From contig JAKCOZ010000002.1 of NCBI GenBank assembly GCA_022605955.1, forward strand, positions 71,528,783-71,592,782: 64,000 nucleotides of DNA. Reading direction: 5' to 3'. Position 1 is the first letter of the stretch. Each line of letters opens with the position of its first letter. The stretch comes from Rallus limicola. Lineage: Eukaryota; Chordata; Aves; Gruiformes; Rallidae. The notes below the pieces were generated by a model. It saw nothing but the letters and a program-made list of their open reading frames with translations. It was not told where the DNA came from and searched no databases. Shown piece by piece: positions 38,101-48,823 of this stretch. Position numbers and translations under genes: made by a program.

Positions 38101-40419
38101 TAAGTACTTAAAAAAAAAATAAATATTGAGTGTATGTGCGTCCAGTTCTGGTAGACATCCAGTAGGAGTTAAATGAGTTGGAATAATAGGAATTATCTGA
38201 TTCATCAGCTGACTCTTTATGTTTAGCTTGCAATTAGAAAAGCACCACACTGGGAGATGACGAAAAGGAAATGAGATACTGAGGTTTTACCAAGAGAGAT
38301 CTTTCTCACAGTGTTTTCTATATGGGACTCTTATCTAGAAATGCAGTCCCAGAATCTTTTCCTTTTTTCACTAGCTTGCTCATATTTTCACCTTTTTTCA
38401 TATTTCAGTTAAAATATATTTCTATTTGCTTCTTTTAGTATGTTTTACTCAGTTATTTTTTCATGCAAAACTATTTCAAAACTCAGTGAATCTAGCGCTG
38501 GTGTACCTGGGCAAACAGGAGCAGTTGGGGTGGCTTGAAATGCAGATATTCACCACAGCAAAAAGCCAGTCTGAGAAATGAACACACTGTATTTACATCA
38601 GGATATGCTATGTCATGTTCACTTAATTTAAGATCATTCTTAGTTATTTGAGATACAGATGTTAGTTTATTACAGTGTAAGTGTTATGAATGAGAAGCAA
38701 TAACAAGAAAGTCATGAATATTAATCTTGTGTCTAAAACAGATGCTTCTACTTTGGCAGGTATCTTTAAAGCTGGTATCTGGAACCAAGTTTATATTTTG
38801 ACAATAATAGTCCAAAGACAGATAAAGAAACACATATGGAATGCGTTAGATGTGCTGGGAATTAATTTTAGCTGATTGGTGTTGACTATATCATGATCTG
38901 ACAAATATATCATGATCTTGGAGTTTCAAGTAAACCCCAGTAATATGATTTCTTGCTGCTCCCTATTTCCAAACAATGAAATTGAATTATTTACATTTCT
39001 GAAGTTTTGGCAATTTAAAGTTAGTTAACATTCATAAAGCATTTGGAAGAATTGGTATAGTTCAAAATTATATATACAGTTGAGTGAAGTGAGCTAAGAC
39101 CTGAGCTTGTCACTATGTAATTGATATATATCTTTGTAATGACCATTTTCATGTAGTAAATGAAAAATTTAACTTCTTTATTTGGTGTAATAGTTTAAAA
39201 TTAATAATGCATCATAACTTGTAGTTTTGATTTTGTAGTCAATGAATTATATAATTTGCTATGTGTACTTCAATCTGCCTTCTGCTGTTAGTGGTCACAA
39301 CAATCATAGCTGCTATGAACATAGCAAGGAGAAATCCCTCAGTGAGCAATGTAAGCCTTGTTATAAAGAGATGTAAAGCTAGTTCAATAGTGATTTGGAT
39401 AGTAAAATGAATAGTAAGTGAAGGGAAATCACAGGTAATGAAAGTGTTAATTCACTTAATTCAAGAAGTACAACTGTATGTACTGTGTTCATTCATTATC
39501 TATGTCCATATTTTGTGAGTGAATCCAACCACATTTCCAGAGAGAAGACAGAAGATGGCTTTTAGGTTATCAAACTTAAGGTCAAGGGTTTCAACAATAT
39601 GAGCAGCTGGTCTGTATTTTAAGTGGTTGTTAGGGGGTGTTTTGCTTTTAATAAAGAGAAACAGGCAGAAAAGGCTGAATATAAACCATTGCTTCTTTCA
39701 TCAGCTGTGAATGGTTATACAGAGACAAATTACTTTCCCTGAGAGCACTTGTATTAATAAGGAACCTGAACCTGTAACTCTCTAATATCTGAGATGTCTC
39801 CTTCTTTTTTTTTGTTGTTTCTAGCCAAGTTCAATACCACTCATTTACCTTTTTAAATTATATCTTATTATTTCCAGAAAACCACCATGTTTCCTTCTGG
39901 ATTTTTGCTCCGTTTCAATGACTGACCTAGTGTTTCAAAAAGGTGACCTCTTCTCCTTTAATAAGTGTACTTCTCTACGTGTGAAAAATACTCAACACAA
40001 CTGAGCTGTTCCGTTCAGTTCCCTAGGTACATTAGCCTGCTTCTGCTTTGGGATAGTATAAATTTAATATGTGGTGAACTAACTGGAGTACTGTATTAAT
40101 TGAAAACAATCCTGGATAAAATACATGCATTTTCTTTCTGCAGTCAAATAAGGGGATTGGTATTTCCTATGACTGTATTGAATTTCTTCAAAGGGTCATG
40201 CTTGTGTTTAAACCTTACCACAAAACCATAGAATCCACACCTTCTTAGTTACATATAAAAACACTTCAGCTATAACAAGTCCTGACTGAGTATGTACTTA
40301 GCTTTAAAAACAAAAACCCGTAAGAATGTAATTCTTATTAGATACCAGATGCTTTTATTTTCTACAGAGACTAAAGATTTCTTTTGTTCTTGTAATAGGA
40401 TCATCTTTATAAGGAGTTG

Positions 40420-40445
40420 TGGGTTTTTTTCTGTAAAAAAACCCA
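40420..40445. repeat. 11-bp inverted repeat with 4-base loop (G3T7 / A7C3)
   Basis: TGGGTTTTTTT is followed by the loop CTGT and then the exact complement AAAAAAACCCA. It is a perfect short hairpin made from the window's recurrent A-run/C-run motif. No small-RNA context is visible. Confidence 0.8.
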
Positions 40446-40755
40446 AACCAAATCTGCAGTGATTTATCCCACAAATCTTTGGGTTTGTTGTTATTAATAA
40501 TAAGTATTCCTTAAAATACTTTCTTATTTTTTCATAAAAGGAAAAGAACTGCAGATTTCTAACTTTATGTTGATGTGATGGAAATTGTTTTCTGTCTTAA
40601 ATAAAGGACTATTTAAGGGTGTTTAATGTCTCTCACAAGCCTGACTATTCAGAAATTAAACATTTGGAGTTGTAGAGCTAACTCAATAGTAATCTTCAGG
40701 TTGTTTTTCTGCTGTCTCAGTTCACCTAGCTAGTTTGCCAAGCAGGTGCACAAAT

Positions 40756-40968
40756 TCATAGAATCATCATAGAATGGTCTGGGTTGGAAGGGACCCCAAG
40801 GATCATACAGTTCCAACTCCCTGCTGCTAGCAGCACCACCAACCTCCAGGCATGATGTAGACGAGGTTGCCCAGGGCCCCATCCAACCTGTCCTTGAACA
40901 CCTCCAGGGATGGGGCATCTGCCACCTCTCTGGGCAGCCTGTTCCAACACCTCAGCACTCTGTAAAGA
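40756..40968 (-). mobile_element. CR1 LINE, 3' end, minus strand
   Basis: The plus strand begins TCATAGAATCATCATAGAATG, then GGGTTGGAAGGGACCCCAAG, followed by CATCCAACCTGTCCTTGAAC, ACCTCCAGGGATGGGGCATC, TGCCACCTCTCTGGGCAGCC and TGTTCCAACACCTCAGCAC. This is the reverse complement of a CR1 3' end with octamer-derived tail. It is truncated to about 210 bp. Its motifs differ from the copies at 17.0, 34.3 and 41.3 kb, so it probably belongs to another CR1 subfamily. Confidence 0.95.
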
Positions 40969-41244
40969 ACTTAAACTTCATGTTAAAGCTAGAGACGGTG
41001 TAACAGAAACAAAAGACCCACAGAAGGGGTAGTGAGATGCTGGGATTTATCATATCAGCTCTGGCTGCAATTCACAGAACAAATCAAACCAGTAAAGACC
41101 AAAGACTGATGAGTACCTGTCCTGCTCGTGCTTATGCTGGGATGATGCACCAAAATTAAGAACTATTTCAGAGATCTGATCTCACTGAAAACCCTCCCTA
41201 TGGAAAGCTTGCTTCCCAAGTATGGAGGTGAGAGAGTGACTTTG
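40969..41244. other. Spacer between two opposed CR1 fragments
   Basis: About 275 bp with no identified motif between the minus-strand and plus-strand CR1 copies. Parts near 41.16-41.24 kb may be the diverged 5' continuation of the plus-strand copy. Confidence 0.4.
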
Positions 41245-41442
41245 AAGGTGACAGAGTACTGGGACAGGCTGCTCAGAGAGGTTGTGTGGTCTCATTCTCC
41301 AGAGATATTTGAACCTGTCTGGTCTGATCCTGTGAGCCTGTTCTAGGTGATCCTGCTTTATCAGGGGAGGTTGTACTAGGTGATCTCCAGAGGTCTCTTC
41401 CAACCCCTACCCTTCTGTCAATCTGTGAGTCTGTGATTCTGT
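41245..41442 (+). mobile_element. CR1 LINE, 3' end, plus strand
   Basis: Recognised by GGTGACAGAGTACTGGGACA, GGCTGCTCAGAGAGGTTGTG, TTCTCCAGAGATATTTGAAC, TCTAGGTGATCCTGCTTTAT, GGTGATCTCCAGAGGTCTCT and TCCAACCCCTACCCTTCTGT. It has a degenerate octamer tail (AATCTGTGAGTCTGTGATTC). It is truncated and moderately diverged, and of the same sequence type as the 17.0-kb copy. Confidence 0.93.
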
Positions 41443-41999
41443 GAAATAGCAAGGAGACAAACCTGAAAACCAGTAGCTTGCTTCAAAGGATAGATGGATT
41501 AGAATTCAAGTAAGTTGCCACATGTGTTTTGTGTTTGGGTATGAATATGTCAGGGAAAGCTGTGTCTCCTTATGTCAACATCAGACCTTTCACTGACTTT
41601 AAGTTAAAGGTTTTCACCTCAAATTACTTATTTTTTTCCACCGGTGTCTCTAGCTGGGGTGTGAATCAAGGAACATGCATGGAATTTTAAACTTTTTTCT
41701 AAAATCAGCAATATGATAAAAACACACTCCTTGATCTTATGAAATATCTGCCTGGTTCATGCAAAATTTAGAGTAGCAATTTAAAATTAACTCTTTTTCT
41801 GTGAAAGTCTCCCACAGTTATATCCTGGAGAATTAAAATGTCAAGAGAATCGCGTTAACATTATGAACTTCTAGTCTCAAGAGTTTTTTCCAAGAGTGAT
41901 ACAACACTATGGTTTCAGCTTCTTATTGCCATAGGTAAAAGCTGAGGGCATTTTACTGATTTTTTTTAACTTTACAGTAGCGTGGAATGGAGTCCCCCT

Positions 42000-42047
42000 A
42001 TTTTTATATACAAATATATACTAAAAATATATATCTTTGTATATAGA
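42000..42047. repeat. AT-rich low-complexity tract
   Basis: Interrupted TATATA/ATATAT sequence over about 48 bp. Confidence 0.75.
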
Positions 42048-44450
42048 GACACCCTAAAGGTAAAGAAGATTGAAACCAAATAATAGTCTAATCCACATTG
42101 GCAAGCCTGTCAGTAGCCAGATAGGGTGTGTAATTTTGGTTACATACGAACGGGATTTCAAACACAGGGGAAGTCAACTTTAATCGTGCTGTTCTTGTAG
42201 CCCACAGAGAAGGCTCCTGTCAGGCACCCAGGCGGGCACAGGTGATTTTAGCTGAGAAAGTTTCAACATTATGAACTGAGAGCAGCTGTGAAATGAGGAA
42301 GAATACAAGTTGTATGTGCAGCAAATACGTTAGTCTGTATAAATTCCTCTTGACAGGAAAAAATCACGGACAACAGGGAACTGAGTGTAAAGGTATTTTT
42401 GCAAAGCACAGTCTGCCTTGCTGTATACCTTCCCTCTATTTTTTTTCCTACCAAAAGATCACAGTTCTGTTTCTCAGAGAGTAATTTGCATCTATCTATA
42501 TTTTCCCACTTTAACATTTCTTGTCATAAAAACATTGCTTTCTAAGTGTGTTACTTAAATATCCTCTGCTGACTAATTGCCAAGGGCAGACATAGTGGCA
42601 ACAGAATTCCTTCATGGCTATGGTAACCATATCCCATTGAGGGGGACATTAATTGATGGAACTGATTACAGGTCAGAAACCAGAAATCCAATGACTTGTC
42701 CACTATTGTTGCTCCATACCTTTGTCAGTAAAGTCAAGAAAGAAGAATCTAAAATGAATCTATACACAAATGTGATCAGTTTGCTGTTATCTTACAGGCT
42801 GACTTCTGATAATAACACTATTTGGACACTATTTATGTTCAAACCCCTGCTGTAGTCTTTTCCAATTTGATGAATCAGCAGATGTGTAGATGAAGGAAAC
42901 ATTCCATATAAGTTAGAACAGTGCTGCAAAATCTCTTCTAGAAGGACTGACACAAAATATTCAGCCTTTTTTGGTCCTTGTTCTGTATATATCGCATTCT
43001 TTGCAAATTATTACTAGAAAAATACATTGAAACCTAAAGTATATCTGACAGTGTATCTACATTAGTATATTGTTTACATTAGAAATACGATTTTTTTTTT
43101 AGAAAATTTCTTCATTGTCCTCACCTATCCTTTGGTTCACATCTTGGTGCATTTGAATTGGATTCCTTTTTGATGAAACTAGACTGGAAGGTGTTCTCTG
43201 GATGGATTCCAGATGTACTCCACCTGTGAGTGAGCATTCAGTTCATGCTGTCAGATTAATCCTACTCCAAAGTAAAACTCCCCGAGCACATGTTATGGAT
43301 GACAGGTCCCCAAAACCCGCACTTGGTCTATACTGCTTGCAAAGGTAGAATAACCTCTGTACAGTAACAAAATCTGTACAATAACAAGATATAACTTTGT
43401 CCATGGCCTAGATTTATACCCACAAAAAATTACTTTGAGCTAGATTGCCTCAGCTATAATTGCAGTTTAAATCATATAGTAGACTTGCATCACATGTTTG
43501 GGTAAATGGGTCTAGAACTCCCTTCTCCACTAAGGTATTGCTTAACATAGTTGTCAAATATAGGCCAAAAGGCCATGGAGATGAATTTTAGAGCAAATGA
43601 GATTTTATCGGTCTCTATTTCCTTTTTAATTTTTTCCTAGCTCATTAGCAAAGTTCTGAGTTTATTCAACTGTGCAAAATGGGAATTTCTGAGGCACAGA
43701 AGTACAGAGTTCAGGTAAAATAACAGATGAAGTTTTATTTTGGGGACCAACTGTTGTGCAAACTTTTATCTACTATCTCTGTAAGTCTCTCAGTCTGAGA
43801 AAAATAGTTTCTCATACATAAAATTGATGTATAATAGAAGAAGAATAGAATACATTTCATGTGAATTCTTTGTTTTCTCACTATAACTCTTGGATTTACA
43901 CATTTTGCAAGTTTGTCTCTACTCACTTGGCAGCTTTGTCACTTTAGAATATGAAAATGGCAGCTCAATAATGTCAACACATTCAGTTATTCAGAAATCT
44001 ATAAAAAGATGCTACAACTAAATCTGCACTGGAGATTGTACTTTCTTGATCCCATAAACTGGATGTATGCCTTAAGAGAACTGTCCATGCATCCAAGGAG
44101 AAAGGAAATACCTTGAAGAAGAGAAAAAGCATCGTGAAAATAGACTGTTCCCCAGACAGATTTACTGGATGGAATTATATTCACAACAAGTAATACAAAT
44201 AGGTTAATATTTTTTTATCTGAAAGTCAGCTAACTGCATGTGAAGTAGGTAATCTGAGTTGAAGGAGACAAAGAATAGTGTTAATTAAATTTTAATGGCT
44301 ATCTCACCCCAGCTGAACTTCTCAACAGAGTTTGTTAAACTTCGAATGAGCAATACATGTGCTTTGAGGTTTACAAACAATTAGTGTGCTGGATATGGAA
44401 CTAGCGAGATGAAATGTACTGTATTAATGATTGTATCAATTGGTAATTCA

Positions 44451-44597
44451 TAATTACTTACATTCGTAATTTTGCTCAGTATTTGTAACCATATAATTAA
44501 CTCAGAGTTTAAAATTCAAATAACTGGGAACTGACTTGGGAAAGTGAGCCTAGGAAATGAGTTCAAACAACTCTTAATTAGTTTTTGTCGGTAATTA
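44451..44597. promoter_or_regulatory. Cluster of four TAATTA words, possible homeodomain-binding element
   Basis: TAATTA occurs at 44451, 44494, 44575 and 44592, with further ATTA/TAAT words between them. This word is the classic core recognised by many homeodomain proteins. Four copies in about 150 bp are more than base composition alone would normally give, but the region is AT-rich. A regulatory role is only a hypothesis, because no conservation data are available. Confidence 0.2.
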
Positions 44598-45085
44598 TTA
44601 ACTATGACATTTCGACAGACATGGTAGCAAACATTTTTGAAGAATTGATTAGCGTATCTTGATAATTTGTCTCTGAAGTCCTTTTTACTTTCCATGTGAT
44701 GCAAAAGGCAATTTCACACTTTTTTTTAATAACTTATTTTAAAATTAAGCAGCCAAATTCACACTGATCTCTATTTTAAGAGGACGGAGTTTTCTACTGA
44801 GAATCATGGTCTTAAAGCTTGGCACTACCATTATTTGATAGTCTCTAAGACTTCCAGAATGTGATGCTACAGCAAAAACATACGTCTATTTCTACAATAT
44901 GTTACATGTAGGGCTTTTGCATGTGACTAAAACCACACATACACTGAGTATCTGAGAGTGCTAGGGAAAGAGGAGTTGAGAGCATGTGTGTGAGACTTTA
45001 CGTATAACTGAAGTGTGGAGAATCTTATCTGTCCTTTAGTTTTTTGGTGTGTTGACTCAAGGTCCCCGATGTCAGGTTTGGATCT

Positions 45086-45128
45086 GTTTCCTTTCTTTCC
45101 TTTCTTCTTTACTTCTCTCTCTGTCTTG
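45086..45128. repeat. Pyrimidine-rich low-complexity tract
   Basis: TTTCCTTTCTTTCC-type sequence grading into CTCTCTCTGTC, almost entirely C and T on the plus strand. Confidence 0.7.
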
Positions 45129-48100
45129 CTGTGTGTACACCCCATATCTACATGAATCACGTCCACTGATTCTCATGTAGCCAATTGTGTTGTGGAAAAG
45201 AGGATCTCAGAAGTTCTGTTTGGTGCATCAGGGCAGAAAATAAAAGATTGTGGTTAATCCTGGGCTAAGTCAGGGGAGAGGCAGATGGCTTCTTCTCCTG
45301 GCAACACAAGTGTAAGAAATAAATTCCATACACAAGGAACTAAAGAACTCTGAAATTATTTAAGTAGCATTAATTTTAGTTGCACTCTCCTGTCATAAAA
45401 TAGAAGTTATGCATACATGAACAAGCCTGCTCTTTTTATTTTTGTCAATGGATTGCGGCGTGGCATATGGATGGATCATTACTTTTTCTTCTACCTTGAC
45501 TATTTCTGCGTTCTGGGGACCTGTCCATTATCCTGTCTATCACTGAAAATGAAAACCACATCTCACAATATTGCTGTTTTCTCTGAGGAAAGCTGTGTTT
45601 TCTGCTCCCCAGTGCTGACCAAAGAATGGGTCTAAAGCTTCAAGACTTTGCCTTGGATCTTGTGCTCTGCTTGGAAGGTATTGCAGGAGAAAAGTCTTGC
45701 TTGCTCATCGCTTTATAAAGCTGTTGCCATGTCTGCTGCAGTACCTCTGAAAACTGATCAAGTGAGGTTCCTGCAGATTGGTCGGCATAGGAGAGAGGTT
45801 TTTCCCAAGATGTCGATAGATGTATGTGCTTTGGCAGTTTCTGGAGTATAAGCTGGGACTGCAGCCTTTCAGCTTTCCTAGCACTAACAGGATGTCTCCT
45901 CCTTAGTTCTCATTTCTGTCAGACAGTACTGGTCTCTGCAGGCAACCACTTCGTCCAGTTCTGATGCAATTGGCCTAAAGGATTTCAGTAGCATGCGTGC
46001 GCATACATGCTTTGCCGCAGCAGGACAGCAGAAAACTCATTTCCTCAGGCACATGCTAAAAAGTAATGACTAGAAGTGAAGTCCAAACAATCTGTGTTAA
46101 GAAGATGCATATTTTTAATGAACTGCAGGTGGGATTTGGGAAAAGATGGACTAGTCCTTGCTTGGCATTTCAGGGCTGTGCTGTACAGAAACAAGACTAT
46201 AGTCAACACTCTTGTCACCCAAACTCTATTGAATTCTTTATTTGTTACCACCAGAAGTGTTCCTAAGTGTGAGGAATAAATTACTTCTTTTTCATATTAA
46301 CAGAGGAAATGCGGAATTAATGGCATTGGGCTGTGGTAGAAATGTCCTTTGTTCAAAGTAAGGGGTGAACGAAACTTTAGTTTTCTAAAAGCCTGAAATC
46401 TATTTTCTGAAGAAGAAAATGCAAAGCCAGTTCCTCTAAAAATTGTTGAAGTACCCTTAAAAGCGTCAGGGGTATACAATTTACCTCAGTTTCCCAGTGT
46501 TTGGTTGAAAAGTGCATTTCACAAAGTTAATTAGGGACCAAGGCAGTATTCTCTGGTTATACATGTTTCTGGGAAGATGCTGAGGTTGGGATGATTGTAT
46601 TTTTATTTTTTTTTCTAATGTTGGAGTCTTGTGTGCCTTTTTCTTGCATGTAGAGTAATAAAACTGATCTTGAGATTTTAATGTATTAGTATTTCCACAG
46701 AAGATGTAGGAACAAAACTTGTGTGAAAAGCTATTACAAAATTTGTGAAATTCAAGTGATCGGGATTGGAATTTACTGATACTAGACTTCAGTGTAAAAA
46801 GCAAAGCTCATATTTATATTTAATTCTGTGATGGTGTATTGTCCGTGGGCTCCATAAAATATTGCCATGAAAATAGCTGGAACTGTTTCTTTCTAATGAA
46901 GGGAGGGCGAGTGTGTGTGTGGGTGGAATTTAGTACAGAAATAACTAGAATGATACACCCACTTTTCAGAAAGGTGTTATGTCATAGTGAATGGACCTTT
47001 TTAGGTGAACATTTTAAAGACCTTAAAAAACCCAATGCTTTCATTAGCAACATTTGCATTCACTTGCCACATTTTTCATTTTCCTCTTGGCTTTATTAAC
47101 CCAGTAGATTTGATTCCTTTCAAATTCAGCTGTCAAGAAATTTAATTGAGTAGTCGAAGCTTTGTACTCAAGTCATTCATAAACTAGATACTCCCTTTAA
47201 AATAAGTGTTAACAATGTAATTAGTTGTGTCAATAAGGGATATCAAGGTTCTAAAAATGCAATGAGGATATTACAGGAGTAAATAGAACATTTTACTCCC
47301 CTCGCTTGTCAGTTGAACACCTTCATGAGTATTGACTAATTTAATCTACAGTATTTCCTTCACCCCTGAAAAACAGCAAAGTAAAACAAACAATCAGAAG
47401 ATGAATTTAGTTGGTTATCTGTTTGACAACCGATGTGATGAAAAAGACAGGCACTTTGCGTACCTGAAGTACATTTTTTTATCTGTCTAATACTTGCTGT
47501 CATGTGATGCTTACTTATCTGTGAATAAAACGTTTGTTACAGCAAATGTATTTCAGAAGATGCCTCTTTAAACGACAGTGCACATTGCACAGGATGTGTC
47601 AGAGCTGAAGCCATTCCAAACATAAAGCCCCACAGTACTTCTTATCTATATTTCCTAAACATTTTAAAGCAGGCTGCTAAAAAATAGCTTTGGGGAGATG
47701 GATTGGGTATGTTTTTCAAAACATAAAAAATAAACATGGGTACAGCATACATATGCTATACTACATATCACCTTTTTTGCCTTTTTTCATTGCTATTGGA
47801 ACCTGAGATTTGATGCAGTCATTCCACTTTATAATTACTGGCAATTTCTCAAAGACGTCAACACTTGGAACCATCTATTTTCTACCTCCTCCCCATTCAC
47901 AAACAGACTGAATTTTTAAAAGCAATATAGAAGTAATTATTTCCTTTTTTTTTTTTCAAGAAAGCCGTTTAAAATTGCTTTCCGTAAAATTATTTTTCTA
48001 CAACAATGCAACAACTATTATACAACGTTGCCTACAGGAAGGACCAGCAACAGGGGATGTAAAACACTCCTTTGAGATGTGCCACCATTGGAAAGGTGGT

Positions 48101-48716
48101 ATATGGAAATGCTCAAGAAATTTGCACTATGAATAATTTACTGAGAATCAGATGTGGCATACAGTATCTTAAAAATCCATAAATAACAGAAACCTTCTTC
48201 AGCACACCTTCTTGCGAGGTGTTGGTTTTTTTATAAACATTGCTCTAGAGAAAATAGCTTTCAAATATTAAAGTTCACATAGATATAAGTGGAGGGAATA
48301 TAAATCTACCTGTGCTCTTGTTAGACCCTTATCCCCAAGTCATCTTTCTATTAAAATGAGAAAACTAACTGCCCACACCAAAAAGACTGTATTTGACAGT
48401 AATTTAACAGTGACTAATGTTACACAGAATGTTTAATTGTTTAGAGAGTGACCAGAAGGATATTTTGGTAGAGAGGGAGAAAAAACAAGTTTCTTTGAAA
48501 TATTTCATCTATAAAGAGAGAGAAGACAAGTTTGAAAAGGCATAATGAAAAAAGTGTGTGTTGCTATAATGTTTATTCAGGTGGAAATAGCATTTCCTGA
48601 GGTAATGATTCCTCCACTCAGATTACTGATGAAAAATAAAAAGTTTGGGTTTTATTGGTTTGGGTTTTTTTTTTTAGCTTGCTCATCAGAGAAATGGAGC
48701 ACTGTGCTACTACTGC

Positions 48717-48823
48717 ATAGATCATAGAATGCATTAGGTTGGAAGGGACCTTTAAAAGTCATCTAGTCCAACCCCCCTGCAGTAAGCAGGGACACCTCTA
48801 ACTAGATCAGGATGCTCAGAAAA
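48717..48823 (-). mobile_element. CR1 LINE, short 3' end, minus strand
   Basis: The plus strand reads TAGATCATAGAATGCATTAG, GTTGGAAGGGACCTTTAAAA, GTCATCTAGTCCAACCCCCC and TGCAGTAAGCAGGGACACCT. This is the reverse complement of a CR1 3' terminus with a one-to-two-octamer tail. Only about 107 bp remain. The well-preserved core suggests a comparatively young copy relative to the 13.5-kb fragment. Confidence 0.95.

Larger units (their letters stand above)
34675..40755. other. AT-rich non-coding DNA, no gene recognised
   Basis: A long stretch without a recognised gene or transposable element. It includes an A run near 34765-34778, a purine-rich patch at 35130-35169 and many short A and T runs. 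The longest open frame, 129 codons at 37517-37906, begins from a non-ATG codon and has no recognisable motif. Several AT-rich segments between 36.4 and 37.3 kb are dense in TTAATTAA-type words. Conserved regulatory elements could lie here, but nothing proves it. Confidence 0.55.
41443..48716. other. AT-rich non-coding DNA, no gene recognised
   Basis: No supported gene or element. Simple sequence includes an AT-rich tract at 42000-42047 and a pyrimidine-rich tract at 45086-45128. A cluster of TAATTA words at 44451-44597 is listed as a possible regulatory element. Open frames do not exceed about 107 codons and carry no recognised motif. Confidence 0.55.
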
